Source: Alphaproteobacteria bacterium RIFCSPHIGHO2_01_FULL_41_14 (GTDB taxonomy: Bacteria; Pseudomonadota; Alphaproteobacteria; UBA7879; UBA5542). Taken from it: DNA of 64,000 nucleotides. The stretch is from positions 495,493 through 559,492 of the forward strand of contig MEMF01000002.1 of assembly GCA_001767855.1 (NCBI GenBank), written 5' to 3'. The notes below the pieces were generated by a model. That model did no database searches. It saw only the letters and a program-made list of their open reading frames with translations, and was not told the origin of the DNA. A program made the translations under genes and the position numbers. Of the stretch, positions 17,188 through 25,797 are shown one piece after another (position 1 is the stretch's first letter; every line of letters starts with the position of its first letter).

Positions 17188-18326
17188 TATTGAAACAAAA
17201 CTTCCTGGTATAATTTGAGGGTTTTAGTCAGCATGGTCACGTTATCGAAATTTTTTCTCACATGGGCCATGGCAGCTTCTCGGATCTGATGGCGCTCATC
17301 AAGGGTCATATCCAAAACTTTTTCGATCACATAAGCGAGGCTGCGGCTGTCTTCGGGAGGAAATAAAAAGCCTGTTTTTCCTTCCACCACAATTTCTTTG
17401 GTGCCCCCATGGTTGCTACCGATAACAGGACAGCCCATAGCGCCGGCTTCAGCGGCGGTGCGTCCAAAGGTTTCAGGCTGGGTAGAGGGACAAATGGTGG
17501 CGGTGGCGAGTCTGTACAAAGCAGGCATATCTTTGCATTCATTAATGATGAACAAACGATCACGCAATCCATAGTTTTTCGCTTGTTCCTCTAGTTCTTC
17601 TACAAAGTTTTTCTTTTCTGTGGATCCTACAAATAAACAAATAAAATCCTGGCGATTAAGACGTGACATGGCGTCTAATAGAACTTCGTGGCCCTTTAAT
17701 CGTGTAATGCGCCCCGGAAGGAGGAGAATGTATTTATCATCTGGAAGTTGCATTTGATTCATGATGGCTTCCATGCGGGCATCTGTCATTTTATCAGGAT
17801 TAAAAACATCCAAATCTACCCCGCGCAGGATTGTGGTAATTTTTCCAGGGTTAATATCATATTTTTTTTGAATGTCTTGAGCTATAAACTTTGAGACAGC
17901 GATCACACGTTTGCCCCGGATCATAACGCTGTTGTAGAGCTTTTTGAACCTGTTTTGAAAGGGGTGAGTGCCATGAAAGGTGGTGATAAAAGGGACCCTC
18001 GTTTTTTTGGCGGCAAAATAGGCGCTCCAGGCGGGGGCGCGACTGCGGGCATGTACCACTTGGATCTGGTGATTTTTAATAATGCGTACCAACCGAGCAA
18101 TGTTCATCCAGATGGTAAAAGGGTTCTTGGAGTGCAGAGGCAGATACTCGTGAATAATACCATTTTTGCGAAGATGGGAGACCAAACGTCCCCCATAGGA
18201 GGCGATCACGGGAAAGTGCCCTTTTTGTTTGAGAGCAATGGCCACGTCAATGGTGCCACGTTCCACGCCACCCATTTCTAGAGCAGGCAATACTTGTAAG
18301 ACTCGGAGCTCACTTTTTTTCTTCAC
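17187..18326 (-). CDS. Glycosyltransferase family 4 (WaaG-like)
   Basis: Retaining GT-B glycosyltransferase. The N-terminal domain has VLPALEMGGVERGTIDVA and the acceptor loop VHARSRAPAWSAYFAA. The C-terminal nucleotide-sugar domain has LLLPGRITRLKGHEVLLDA and the E-x7-E element PETFGRTAAEAGAMGCPVIG. At 379 residues it is complete. It is the first gene of a two-gene unit with the GT9 enzyme and therefore probably acts in LPS core or capsule assembly; donor and acceptor are unknown. Confidence 0.88.
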   Translation of the reverse strand: MKKKSELRVLQVLPALEMGGVERGTIDVAIALKQKGHFPVIASYGGRLVSHLRKNGIIHEYLPLHSKNPFTIWMNIARLVRIIKNHQIQVVHARSRAPAWSAYFAAKKTRVPFITTFHGTHPFQNRFKKLYNSVMIRGKRVIAVSKFIAQDIQKKYDINPGKITTILRGVDLDVFNPDKMTDARMEAIMNQMQLPDDKYILLLPGRITRLKGHEVLLDAMSRLNRQDFICLFVGSTEKKNFVEELEEQAKNYGLRDRLFIINECKDMPALYRLATATICPSTQPETFGRTAAEAGAMGCPVIGSNHGGTKEIVVEGKTGFLFPPEDSRSLAYVIEKVLDMTLDERHQIREAAMAHVRKNFDNVTMLTKTLKLYQEVLFQ

Positions 18327-18549
18327 GTGTCAGATATCCTTATATTGGGAGTCATTATATCATATAGCTGGCCACTTATAAACTGAATACATCGTCACCG
18401 CGTCGCTCCTCGTTCCTCGTCTCATTTTAAAGTATCTCAGCTATAGATCGCTGTAAAAGGAAGAGAGCGTGCGCGGATATTCTCAGTTAATGGGAGGGGA
18501 GAGGGAGGCGCATCATTGGGAAATTCTTTAGTCTTTCCGTGCTTTAAGA

Positions 18550-18567
18550 CTTGACTTTTGTGTCAAG
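18550..18567 (+). promoter_or_regulatory. Inverted repeat overlapping a -35-like box before rplU
   Basis: CTTGAC at 18550-18555 and GTCAAG at 18562-18567 form a perfect six-base dyad around TTTTGT. TTGACT within it could serve as a -35 element, with TAAAAG at 18573-18578 as a weak -10 (16 bp spacing). The 287 bp between the GT4 gene and rplU holds nothing else I can name. Confidence 0.35.
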
Positions 18568-18625
18568 ACTGCTAAAAGAGACACTTAAGTTAAAAATGCT
18601 ATGACCAATTTTTATGGATAAGATG

Positions 18626-19066
18626 ATGTTTGCAATTATTCGCACAGGCGGAAAGCAGTATAAAGTTTCAAAAGATGCCAAGATTGTGGTGGAAAAGTTA
18701 GAATCTGCCGTTGGGTCTCAAATTATTATCACAGACGTTTTGATGGTGGGAACTGATACATCAACGGTGATGGGCAATCCCGTCCTTGAGGGGGCTCAAG
18801 TGATCACAACGGTTGAGAAGCACACGCGGGATGATAAGGTCATTGTTTTTAAGAAAAAGCGTCGTCATAACTATCGTCGTAAAAAGGGCCACAAGCAACA
18901 TAAGACCATGTTGCGCATAGTTGATATCTTGCACGGTGGCAAAGTTTTAGCCGCGGCAGAAAAGCCAGCGGTTGTCAAAGAAGCGAAAGCTAAGGTTGAA
19001 GGTGCTGTAAAAAAGGCGCCGGCTGAAAAAGCCAAACAGGCTCCAGCAGCAAAGAAAAAGGATTAA
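18626..19066 (+). CDS. rplU: 50S ribosomal protein L21 with Ala/Lys-rich tail
   Basis: L21 binds 23S rRNA in the large subunit. The family start MFAIIRTGGKQYKV fits ATG 18626; upstream in-frame ATGs at 18614 and 18623 would add MDKM. The basic block KKKRRHNYRRKKGHKQHKT is the RNA-binding surface. After residue 100 there is an extra tail of about 45 residues dominated by Ala, Lys and Glu, beyond the usual 102-residue length and seen in several alphaproteobacterial L21 proteins. It lies 3 bp before rpmA in the classical pair. Confidence 0.95.
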   Translation: MFAIIRTGGKQYKVSKDAKIVVEKLESAVGSQIIITDVLMVGTDTSTVMGNPVLEGAQVITTVEKHTRDDKVIVFKKKRRHNYRRKKGHKQHKTMLRIVDILHGGKVLAAAEKPAVVKEAKAKVEGAVKKAPAEKAKQAPAAKKKD

Positions 19067-19069
19067 GAA

Positions 19070-19342
19070 ATGGCTCATAAGAAAGCGGGCGGTAGCTCTA
19101 GAAACGGAAGAGATTCGGCAGGACGTCGACTCGGCCTTAAAAAATTCGGAGACCAAGCGGTTATTCCTGGAAACATTATTCTGCGTCAACGTGGCACCAA
19201 AGTGCGTGCGGGAGAAAACGTGGGCATGGGGCGTGACCATACTCTCTTTGCTTTAACGGCGGGACGTGTGGTGTTTAAGCGCAAAGCACAAGATCGGATG
19301 TACGTATCCGTCTCTAGATTTTTGTTGTATGCAATGAATTGA
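19070..19342 (+). CDS. rpmA: 50S ribosomal protein L27
   Basis: L27 sits at the peptidyl transferase centre. The N-terminus [20 protein letters not shown], then [16 protein letters not shown] and IRQRG-type block [20 protein letters not shown] are diagnostic. There is no cleavable N-terminal extension. The length of 90 residues is normal. It follows rplU by 3 bp and ends before a clear intrinsic terminator. In many alphaproteobacteria obgE follows nearby; here an exported phosphatase gene does. Confidence 0.96.
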   Translation: MAHKKAGGSSRNGRDSAGRRLGLKKFGDQAVIPGNIILRQRGTKVRAGENVGMGRDHTLFALTAGRVVFKRKAQDRMYVSVSRFLLYAMN

Positions 19343-19347
19343 AGTTG

Positions 19348-19378
19348 AAAAACCCAGGGCGAACATTCTGGGTTTTTT
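19348..19378 (+). terminator. Rho-independent terminator after rpmA
   Basis: AAAAACCCAG (19348-19357) pairs with CTGGGTTTTT (19368-19377) around a ten-base loop and runs into T residues. It sits six bases after the rpmA stop, so it separates the ribosomal pair from the following phosphatase gene. Confidence 0.85.
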
Positions 19379-19414
19379 ATTAGAGTTTTTTCGTACAAAT
19401 GAAGAGAGGGAAAA

Positions 19415-20422
19415 ATGAAGTTTCTAATTGTTGTTAGTCTTGTCTGTGGGTTGGTAGGGATCCATGCCCCTTTATTAGCTTCAAAATCAGTTTCATCAGA
19501 GAAGGGGTATCCTTTGCCAATTCTATCAAAGCATAAGGTCGCCAGTAATTTTCAAAAAGCCAAAAAAGGGTTTGAAGATCGCTGGAAAAAGTTTTCTAAA
19601 AATAGAAAGTTTATGCCTTTTAATCCCAAGCTTAGTGACGCTGAAATCGAAAAGAAGTTCGATAGTTTGAAAGATACAAGAAACAGTCTCTATTATGAAA
19701 ACCCCTCTGAACAGCCCTTATTTGCTACAACAGATTTTGAACGAGCGCAAGACTTGCTCACCTCTGGTTTTTATAAAGCTCCGCATCTTTTAGCTTTTGA
19801 ATATAACTGCAGCCACCCAAGTTTTAATTCGAGCAATGTAATTGTGAATGGGCATAGATTTTTGGCCCTAGAGGGGCCTCAAAAGTCTGCTCACGTTAGA
19901 AACTTCCTGCAACTATTGGTAAATTATAATGTGAAACATGTGATTCGGTTGACGAATGATATGGAAAAAGGAGTTTTCAAGACTGAAAACTACTGGAAAG
20001 ACTCCCTGCAGACGAATAAAGAGGGGCCAGACAAGTTAGTCTATAAAATTCCAGAAGAGGAAAACAACCTGCCTTATTCATTTAACTATTATGCCATTGA
20101 TCACTGGGGAGATAACTCAGGAACATGCCCTAAAGGGTTGCTTGATTTTGTGAAGCGGGTAAGGAAAGGCTATAATCCAGGAGATCTTATTGCGGTTCAC
20201 TGTAGCGCAGGTGTGGGAAGGACGGGGACTTTTATTACAGCCTTCTTGCTTCTGGATGACATTGATCGGCAACTTAAAAAGGGTATTAAAAAAGAAAAGC
20301 TAAAATTAAGCATTGAGGAGTTGGTTTATAAGCTCTCTTTGCAACGAGCCTACTTGGTAGGAGAGCGATCACAGTATGTAACCTTGCATAGACTGGTGTC
20401 ACTGTACTTACAGGAAGTATGA
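19415..20422 (+). CDS. Exported classical protein tyrosine phosphatase
   Basis: A Sec signal peptide (residues 1-23, ending LLASKS) precedes a full-length classical PTP domain (about 85-335). The catalytic loop is [10 protein letters not shown] at 262-271 with Cys263 and Arg269, identical to the eukaryotic PTP signature. [12 protein letters not shown] (144-155) matches the substrate-side YIATQGP block, ENYWKDS the KCxxYWP block, and YLVGERSQY (313-321) the Q-loop region. The WPD loop reads HWGDNSG at 230-236, with Gly replacing Pro. A ribosome-binding site GAGGG precedes the ATG. The enzyme should dephosphorylate phosphotyrosine outside the bacterial cytoplasm; a host target is inference, in analogy to YopH. 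Its own promoter must lie after the rpmA terminator. Confidence 0.88.
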   Translation: MKFLIVVSLVCGLVGIHAPLLASKSVSSEKGYPLPILSKHKVASNFQKAKKGFEDRWKKFSKNRKFMPFNPKLSDAEIEKKFDSLKDTRNSLYYENPSEQPLFATTDFERAQDLLTSGFYKAPHLLAFEYNCSHPSFNSSNVIVNGHRFLALEGPQKSAHVRNFLQLLVNYNVKHVIRLTNDMEKGVFKTENYWKDSLQTNKEGPDKLVYKIPEEENNLPYSFNYYAIDHWGDNSGTCPKGLLDFVKRVRKGYNPGDLIAVHCSAGVGRTGTFITAFLLLDDIDRQLKKGIKKEKLKLSIEELVYKLSLQRAYLVGERSQYVTLHRLVSLYLQEV

Positions 20423-20578
20423 ACAAACGAAACTTTTGTTAATAAAGCATTCAAGAGCGACATAAGGTCAGAACCTCTCGTTAAGGGGGGGGCATCCAGT
20501 GCATACTTCCCGTTGCGCAAGCAATAACATAGATGGAAAGATATTTAGAAAAAGCTCTTAGAAAACCTAAAAGGAAAT

Positions 20579-20655
<77 letters not shown>

Positions 20656-20850
20656 ACAAGAAACCTCAACCGATTGAGATTAAGGGATGTATACCATACT
20701 TTTCAGGAGCATGTCTATCCCCTTGACGCTAAAGGCAAAATATTCCTTAACTGCGAAAAAACAGGTGTTAAGGATCTGCCCAATTCATCTTGCTTTTTCT
20801 CTAAAAACCTTTGATACTAAAGAAAAGACGAAACGAACCGGGGGCGTATA

Positions 20851-22260
20851 ATGACAATAATGAACACGTGGAAATTTTACCTATTACCAATCATTCTCAG
20901 CGTTTGCGTTTTAGAGGTCAGAGGGGCTTATGATAGTCCCAGAGGTAATCCCAGAGATACCCCAAGAGATACCCCAAGACTTCGCCGGACGGTGACTGTT
21001 GCCCCACAGAATGTTCGCGTACGCAAAAATCCGAAAATAAAAGCGTCTGACGTTAATTTTGATATAAACACAACCAAAATCAACCGAGGGATGGAGCCGA
21101 CGATTGAGCGACTCGCCAATGAGATGGCCATTTTGGTGAACAATCTTTACAAACGACGGGAACTTGACGAAGTTAATGTGCGCTCATTGGTGCGGATTCG
21201 TTTTTATCTTGCGGCGGTTTATAGAGAAACAAGGAACCAAAAATTGAAAGCTAGAATTCTGGAAGCAGTGCGCGAAATTAATGAAGAGTTACGCCATCGC
21301 TTAGACTTTGAAGAACGATATAAGGCGGGACTCATTAAAATTCCTGCTCGTACAAGTCCTATGGCTCGATCCGTGGGTACCCAAACAGAGAATATTGGGA
21401 TAGTTCCGCGTCAGTCTCTTTCTTACTCTAGGCCCACACCACCGCTTGTTGAGTATGGTCCTCAACCCCAAACAAGGCAGCCCAGTGAGCTTAGGGCCGG
21501 ATCTATTTCTAAATTAAGAGGGGCGGCTGATCGGGCACGTGAAAGAGTCTCGGCAAGAAAGCAATCTGTGGCTCCGTCTATACCTCCTCAAAGCACTGAA
21601 AAGTTGGTGGCGTTAATCCAGCAGGGGAAGATTGATAAACGTCAGCTGACGCGTGAAGATCAGGCACGCCTCGAGGCATACTCCCAAAATCTTCCTGTGC
21701 CAGTTTCGAGCGTAAGGCCACAAGCCAATCCTGTACCCCCAATATCCTTGATACCTCGCGCAGAGCTCCCTGCCAGATCTCGTGCCTTATTAGATTTTGT
21801 GGAGAGTGGCAAACTTAATCCAAATCAGCTTTCACCGAAAGATCGGGCTATGGTCAATGCGTATCTCGGCGGTAATGCACCGGCTCTTTCCCAACAGGCG
21901 GCAGGACCTTCTCGTTTGACGAGGGGCAGTGGTGTTTTTCAGTCCCAACAGCCTGAACCGCGCCCTCAACAAAGACCTTCTCAGCAGAAGCCTGTTGGGT
22001 CTCCTGCCAGCGTCACGAGCCCCGATTTCACTCAATCGGTGATAGCCAACCGGGGACGCCGTTTACAGGCTTTGTTAGATAAAAAGTATATCGACTCCGA
22101 CCAATTAGGTGAAGAGGATAAAAAAATCTTAGAAGAGTATCGGGCAAGCCCAGAGTATCTGAAACGGTTACCTCCCCCTCCACCAGAGATGCTTGCGCAA
22201 CCATTTGAGACGACTACAACAGCAGAAAATATACCGCCTCCACCCCCTCCACCTTCTTAA
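20851..22260 (+). CDS. Exported proline-rich protein with three 30-residue repeats
   Basis: Unrecognised family, 469 residues. A signal peptide (residues 1-25, ending VRGAYD) is followed by short NPRD/TPRD repeats, a basic segment and a helical domain (about 75-160). Three copies of a 30-residue helical repeat follow at about 250-279, 310-339 and 403-431; the shared pattern is L-x2-L-x3-GKI-x3-QL-x2-ED-x3-L-x2-Y. They are separated by Pro/Gln-rich linkers. The C-terminus has PPPPP at 441-445 and ends in IPPPPPPPS. The repeats resemble both WH2 actin-binding motifs (xRALLDFVESGKL) and SHOCT modules; the LKKV element of WH2 is not conserved. It lies 52 bp before the large coiled-coil gene. An actin-related role is speculation. 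Confidence 0.7.
   Translation: MTIMNTWKFYLLPIILSVCVLEVRGAYDSPRGNPRDTPRDTPRLRRTVTVAPQNVRVRKNPKIKASDVNFDINTTKINRGMEPTIERLANEMAILVNNLYKRRELDEVNVRSLVRIRFYLAAVYRETRNQKLKARILEAVREINEELRHRLDFEERYKAGLIKIPARTSPMARSVGTQTENIGIVPRQSLSYSRPTPPLVEYGPQPQTRQPSELRAGSISKLRGAADRARERVSARKQSVAPSIPPQSTEKLVALIQQGKIDKRQLTREDQARLEAYSQNLPVPVSSVRPQANPVPPISLIPRAELPARSRALLDFVESGKLNPNQLSPKDRAMVNAYLGGNAPALSQQAAGPSRLTRGSGVFQSQQPEPRPQQRPSQQKPVGSPASVTSPDFTQSVIANRGRRLQALLDKKYIDSDQLGEEDKKILEEYRASPEYLKRLPPPPPEMLAQPFETTTTAENIPPPPPPPS
20941..20976 (+). repeat. Tandem 12-bp repeat inside the proline-rich gene
   Basis: AGAGATACCCCA occurs at 20953-20964 and 20965-20976, with a degenerate first copy at 20941-20952. It encodes the R-D-T-P units just after the signal peptide and keeps the frame, so unit number could vary without frameshift. 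Confidence 0.7.
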
Positions 22261-22312
22261 TCCAAGATGAGGTTGTTAAAAACGATAAAATTAACCTAAG
22301 GTCAATAAAGAG

Positions 22313-25300
22313 ATGAGGCACAGCAGACAAACTCTTGGAAAGGATCAGATAAAAAAAGGTCTTTTTCTTCTTCTCATTCTTTTTTGGGGGAATGAGGGGT
22401 TAACTGATGCCGCGGCAGATGACAGCTATTTGAAAAAATCTCCCACTTCAGAACTTAGCGCAGAAATGGATAAAGACAAGACAGATGAAGCGCCTAAAGA
22501 GGAAGAGGGGCCAAAGCACGAAGAATTAGAAAAATCATCTAAGCAGAAAGAAGCAGAAGAAGAACAGGCAGACGCTAAAAAAGATTTAGAAGAGGCAGAA
22601 GGGCGAGAAGCCGCCGCACAGAAAAAACAAGATGAAGCAGATGCTGAGTTAAAAAAACTAAGGGCGGCAAACCCTCAAGACAAAGAGGCCATTGCTGCTG
22701 CTGAAAAAAAGAAAGAGGAAGCCAGGCAAGAAAGAACAGAAGCTGCGGCAGATCAGAAAAAGGCGAAAGACAAGGTTGCCGCTGCTGATAAAAAGATAGA
22801 GACGGCAAACAAAGATCAAAAGAAAGCTCAAGACGCTGCCGATGCTGCGAGTGACGCAAAGTACGAAGAAGGTCAAAAGCAGAAAGCGGCAGATGACGCT
22901 GATAAGCAGCTTGAAGATGCCAAAAAAAGCAAAGACCCGAAAAAGATCAAAGAAGCGGAAGATAATAAGAAAAAAGCTGATGCTGAGTTGAAAACAGCAA
23001 AAGATAAGTCTGCTAAGACTGCACGCAAAGCCGAGTCTACAAAGAGTGCCACCCAAACCGTTGAAGAAAGGAATGCCAACGCGGCTCAAGCAGCGCAAAA
23101 TGAAAGTCAAGAGGCTCAAGACAAAGCAGATGAGGCGGCTCAAGACCACGAAAATGCGAAACAAGACGTCTCAAATGCCCAAGACAAACTGAATAATGCT
23201 AAAACTCCAGAAGAAAAAGCGGCTGCTAAGGCAGACTTAGATAAGGCAAAGAAAAACGAAATGGAGGCAGCAGATAAATCGAAAAAGGCACAACAAACAG
23301 CCGATAAGGCTAAAGAACGAGAAGATGCTGCTTTGGCGAAAACAGAGACGACGGAAGAAACAAATGCCCGTCGTGCGGCGGCAGCTCAAGCAGATCATGA
23401 AGCTGCTCAAGAAAAACTACAAGATGCGGAAAACAAGCATGCGGACGCTCAACAAAAAGTATTGGATGCCCAAGCAGACTTAGATGTGGCCAAGAAAAAA
23501 GATGATAAGAAAGCCATAGCGGATGCACAGGAGAAATTAACCCAAGCTAAACGTGAAGAGTCTGCCGCGGGTAAAGACTCTAAAGCTGCCGCAGCCAACG
23601 CGGCGGCAGCAGAGAAGAAGGCCAATTCTGCACTGGCTAAAACAGAAACCGCTGATCAAACAGCCAAGCGTCAGGCCGCAGAAGCCGTAGGGACAGAAGA
23701 TAAGGCAAAATCAGAGCTAACGAAGGCGCAGCAAAGCCAAGCGAATGCTCAATCCGATGTGGATCAAGCGAAAGCAGATTTGGTAACGGCTGAGAAAACA
23801 TCAGGTCCTAATTCTCCAGAAGCTGACAAAGCAAGAACTGATTTGAGTGCAGCCCAATTTAAACTTCAAAAAGAAAAGGGAATGGTGGCGCAAGCACAGG
23901 GAAATCTGACTGGGGCAACGGCGGCAGCGGACCTCTCTTTGTCTAGAATCGAATCAAAACAAGAGGCAGCTCAGCGCAGAGCCAGTGCAGCCACGGCGCA
24001 ATGTGATGATTTGCAACAGCAGGTATTAGCATCGCAGGCCAAGATTAGTTCTTTGAATCAACAAATTGTTGCGGCACAGGCAACGGGAGATACGGCAAAA
24101 GTTGCGGAGCTCTCTGCTGAAAAAAGAACAGAACAGAAACATCTTGATAAACTGAATCAGCAATTAGAAACAGCCCAAGAGAAGAAAAGGCAGGCCCAAA
24201 AAGATCTTGAAAGAGCTCAGCAAGACATAGATGCGGTTGAAACAGCTAAAGCAGCCTTTGAAACAGCTCTAAAAAATCAACAGGAGGCAGAAAAGAAGGT
24301 GGAAGAGGCAGAGGCAGCCTTGAAAAAAGCAGAAGCCGGAAGCAATGTGAATGCCATTGCGGCAGCTAAAAAGAACTTAGAGACGGCGAAGTTTAACTTG
24401 TCTCAAGCCGAAAACGATGTTTTACAAAAAGAAGGGGAATATAAGAAAGCATTGTATAAAACAGAAACAGTCTATCAGTTGCGGCAACGTAGGGAAAAAG
24501 AACTTAAAAAGGAAGCTGTTGATTTGGAAAATCAAGGGACGAACTTATCGTCAAGTATCCAAGAAAAAAAAGCAGCCTTAGAACGGGCGATAGCTGCTAA
24601 TGATCGGCCGACGGCAGATCGACTGGCGAGAGAAATTGCGGCCGATGAAGATAATATGGCGTCCATGGAACAAGACTGGACAGAAGTTCAACAGAACAGA
24701 CGTCAACTCACGGATCAAGGGAACAGAATGAGTCAGAATGAGGATTTTGAAGAAGGGCAACCCCCAGAACAGGATGATCGTGGGCCTCAAGGCGATTCCG
24801 AGGAGGGGGAAGATTTTGGAGAAGAAGATCTGGGAGAGAATGGACCTGAAGGAAACCAGGGGCCAGGTATGGAAGAGTCCGAGGAAGAAGTGGACGAAAG
24901 AGATTTAGAGTTGGGAGAATTAGAAGATGGGACTGGCCGACCTGGTTTTGGCCAATCCCCCCAATTTTCGACGAATCCAAACTTTGGAGGTCCCACTCCT
25001 TCCTTTGGAGGGGGATATTCCCCAACTTTCGGGCAATCAGGGAGCCCGTTTGGGGCTCAACCAACTTTTGGACAGAGTCCTCAGTTTTCTAGTCCAAATT
25101 TCTCTAATGGGCCCTCCTTTTCTGGTGGCCCTTCTTTTGCTACTCCGTCCTTTGATACACCTTCTTTTGGAGGAGCGTCCAGTCCCTTTGGTCAAGGGCC
25201 TGACTCTGGTCAAGGGGCTAATAAGGGAGCTGGAAATTTGCTTTGGGCGCCTTCGACCTCACGTGAGGGTCTTTATAAAGTAGAAAATGTACAAAGAAAA

Positions 25301-25768
25301 TTTGATAAAACAGCTCTTCAGATTACAAAAGACAAAATTGAGGCTGTCAAAAGAACTAAGATGGCTTTGAAACGCGCGCAAGAAAATTTGAGAGAAGTAG
25401 AAAAAACAGAAGATTTGAGAAAAATAATAACCGCTCAGATTCAGGTGGATAGAGCGCGGCGAGACTATTATGAGGCGCGAAATAATGCGAGCCCTCTTGG
25501 AGTGCCTGTAAAAAGAAAAGATGGATGGTGGGATTCTTTCGGAGCAGATGAGAAAAACTATAGAATTGACGAGGAAGCAGGAGGTGTTGAGGCGTACGAC
25601 CTAGGTGTTTCAGAGAACGTGGGAGACTTTGTGGAAGCCAGAACGCTGGCTGATCGAGTCTATTCTGAAAGCTTTCCCCGAGCAAGAAAACTGCAAGTAT
25701 TAGAGAAGATCGGATTTGTGGTTCAAAATCCTGTAGGGGCACTTCGTCGAGCTTTAAACCGGTTTTAG
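22313..25768 (+). CDS. Large exported coiled-coil protein with FG-repeat segment
   Basis: Unrecognised, 1151 residues. An N-terminal hydrophobic segment (about 15-34) looks like a signal peptide or anchor. Residues 60-800 are almost pure Ala/Lys/Glu/Gln helix with coiled-coil periodicity. A module of about 100 residues recurs, marked by ESTKSATQTVEERN (241), LAKTETTEETNARR (341), LAKTETADQTAKRQ (441) and LSRIESKQEAAQRR (543), with a further LYKTETVYQLRQRR at 714. An acidic segment (805-873) follows, then a low-complexity segment (878-962) with eight FG dipeptides in SFGG, TFGQ and PFGA contexts. A helical C-terminal domain (975-1151) with WAPSTSREGLY and GWWDSFGADE closes it. It follows the proline-rich gene by 52 bp. 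Surface or secreted structural role is inferred. Confidence 0.75.
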   Translation: MRHSRQTLGKDQIKKGLFLLLILFWGNEGLTDAAADDSYLKKSPTSELSAEMDKDKTDEAPKEEEGPKHEELEKSSKQKEAEEEQADAKKDLEEAEGREAAAQKKQDEADAELKKLRAANPQDKEAIAAAEKKKEEARQERTEAAADQKKAKDKVAAADKKIETANKDQKKAQDAADAASDAKYEEGQKQKAADDADKQLEDAKKSKDPKKIKEAEDNKKKADAELKTAKDKSAKTARKAESTKSATQTVEERNANAAQAAQNESQEAQDKADEAAQDHENAKQDVSNAQDKLNNAKTPEEKAAAKADLDKAKKNEMEAADKSKKAQQTADKAKEREDAALAKTETTEETNARRAAAAQADHEAAQEKLQDAENKHADAQQKVLDAQADLDVAKKKDDKKAIADAQEKLTQAKREESAAGKDSKAAAANAAAAEKKANSALAKTETADQTAKRQAAEAVGTEDKAKSELTKAQQSQANAQSDVDQAKADLVTAEKTSGPNSPEADKARTDLSAAQFKLQKEKGMVAQAQGNLTGATAAADLSLSRIESKQEAAQRRASAATAQCDDLQQQVLASQAKISSLNQQIVAAQATGDTAKVAELSAEKRTEQKHLDKLNQQLETAQEKKRQAQKDLERAQQDIDAVETAKAAFETALKNQQEAEKKVEEAEAALKKAEAGSNVNAIAAAKKNLETAKFNLSQAENDVLQKEGEYKKALYKTETVYQLRQRREKELKKEAVDLENQGTNLSSSIQEKKAALERAIAANDRPTADRLAREIAADEDNMASMEQDWTEVQQNRRQLTDQGNRMSQNEDFEEGQPPEQDDRGPQGDSEEGEDFGEEDLGENGPEGNQGPGMEESEEEVDERDLELGELEDGTGRPGFGQSPQFSTNPNFGGPTPSFGGGYSPTFGQSGSPFGAQPTFGQSPQFSSPNFSNGPSFSGGPSFATPSFDTPSFGGASSPFGQGPDSGQGANKGAGNLLWAPSTSREGLYKVENVQRKFDKTALQITKDKIEAVKRTKMALKRAQENLREVEKTEDLRKIITAQIQVDRARRDYYEARNNASPLGVPVKRKDGWWDSFGADEKNYRIDEEAGGVEAYDLGVSENVGDFVEARTLADRVYSESFPRARKLQVLEKIGFVVQNPVGALRRALNRF

Positions 25769-25797
25769 AATCGTTTAGCGGCGCTTTTCAAGAAAGG

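Noticed and set aside
22658..23164. A hydrophobic 168-residue minus-strand frame inside the coiled-coil gene
   Set aside because: Leu/Phe/Ser-rich sequence is the expected antisense product of Ala/Lys/Glu/Gln-rich codons; no start signal.
22600..24500. Repetitive sequence that could suggest a CRISPR or DNA satellite
   Set aside because: The periodicity is at the protein level (about 100 residues, degenerate); DNA copies are not identical and spacers are absent.
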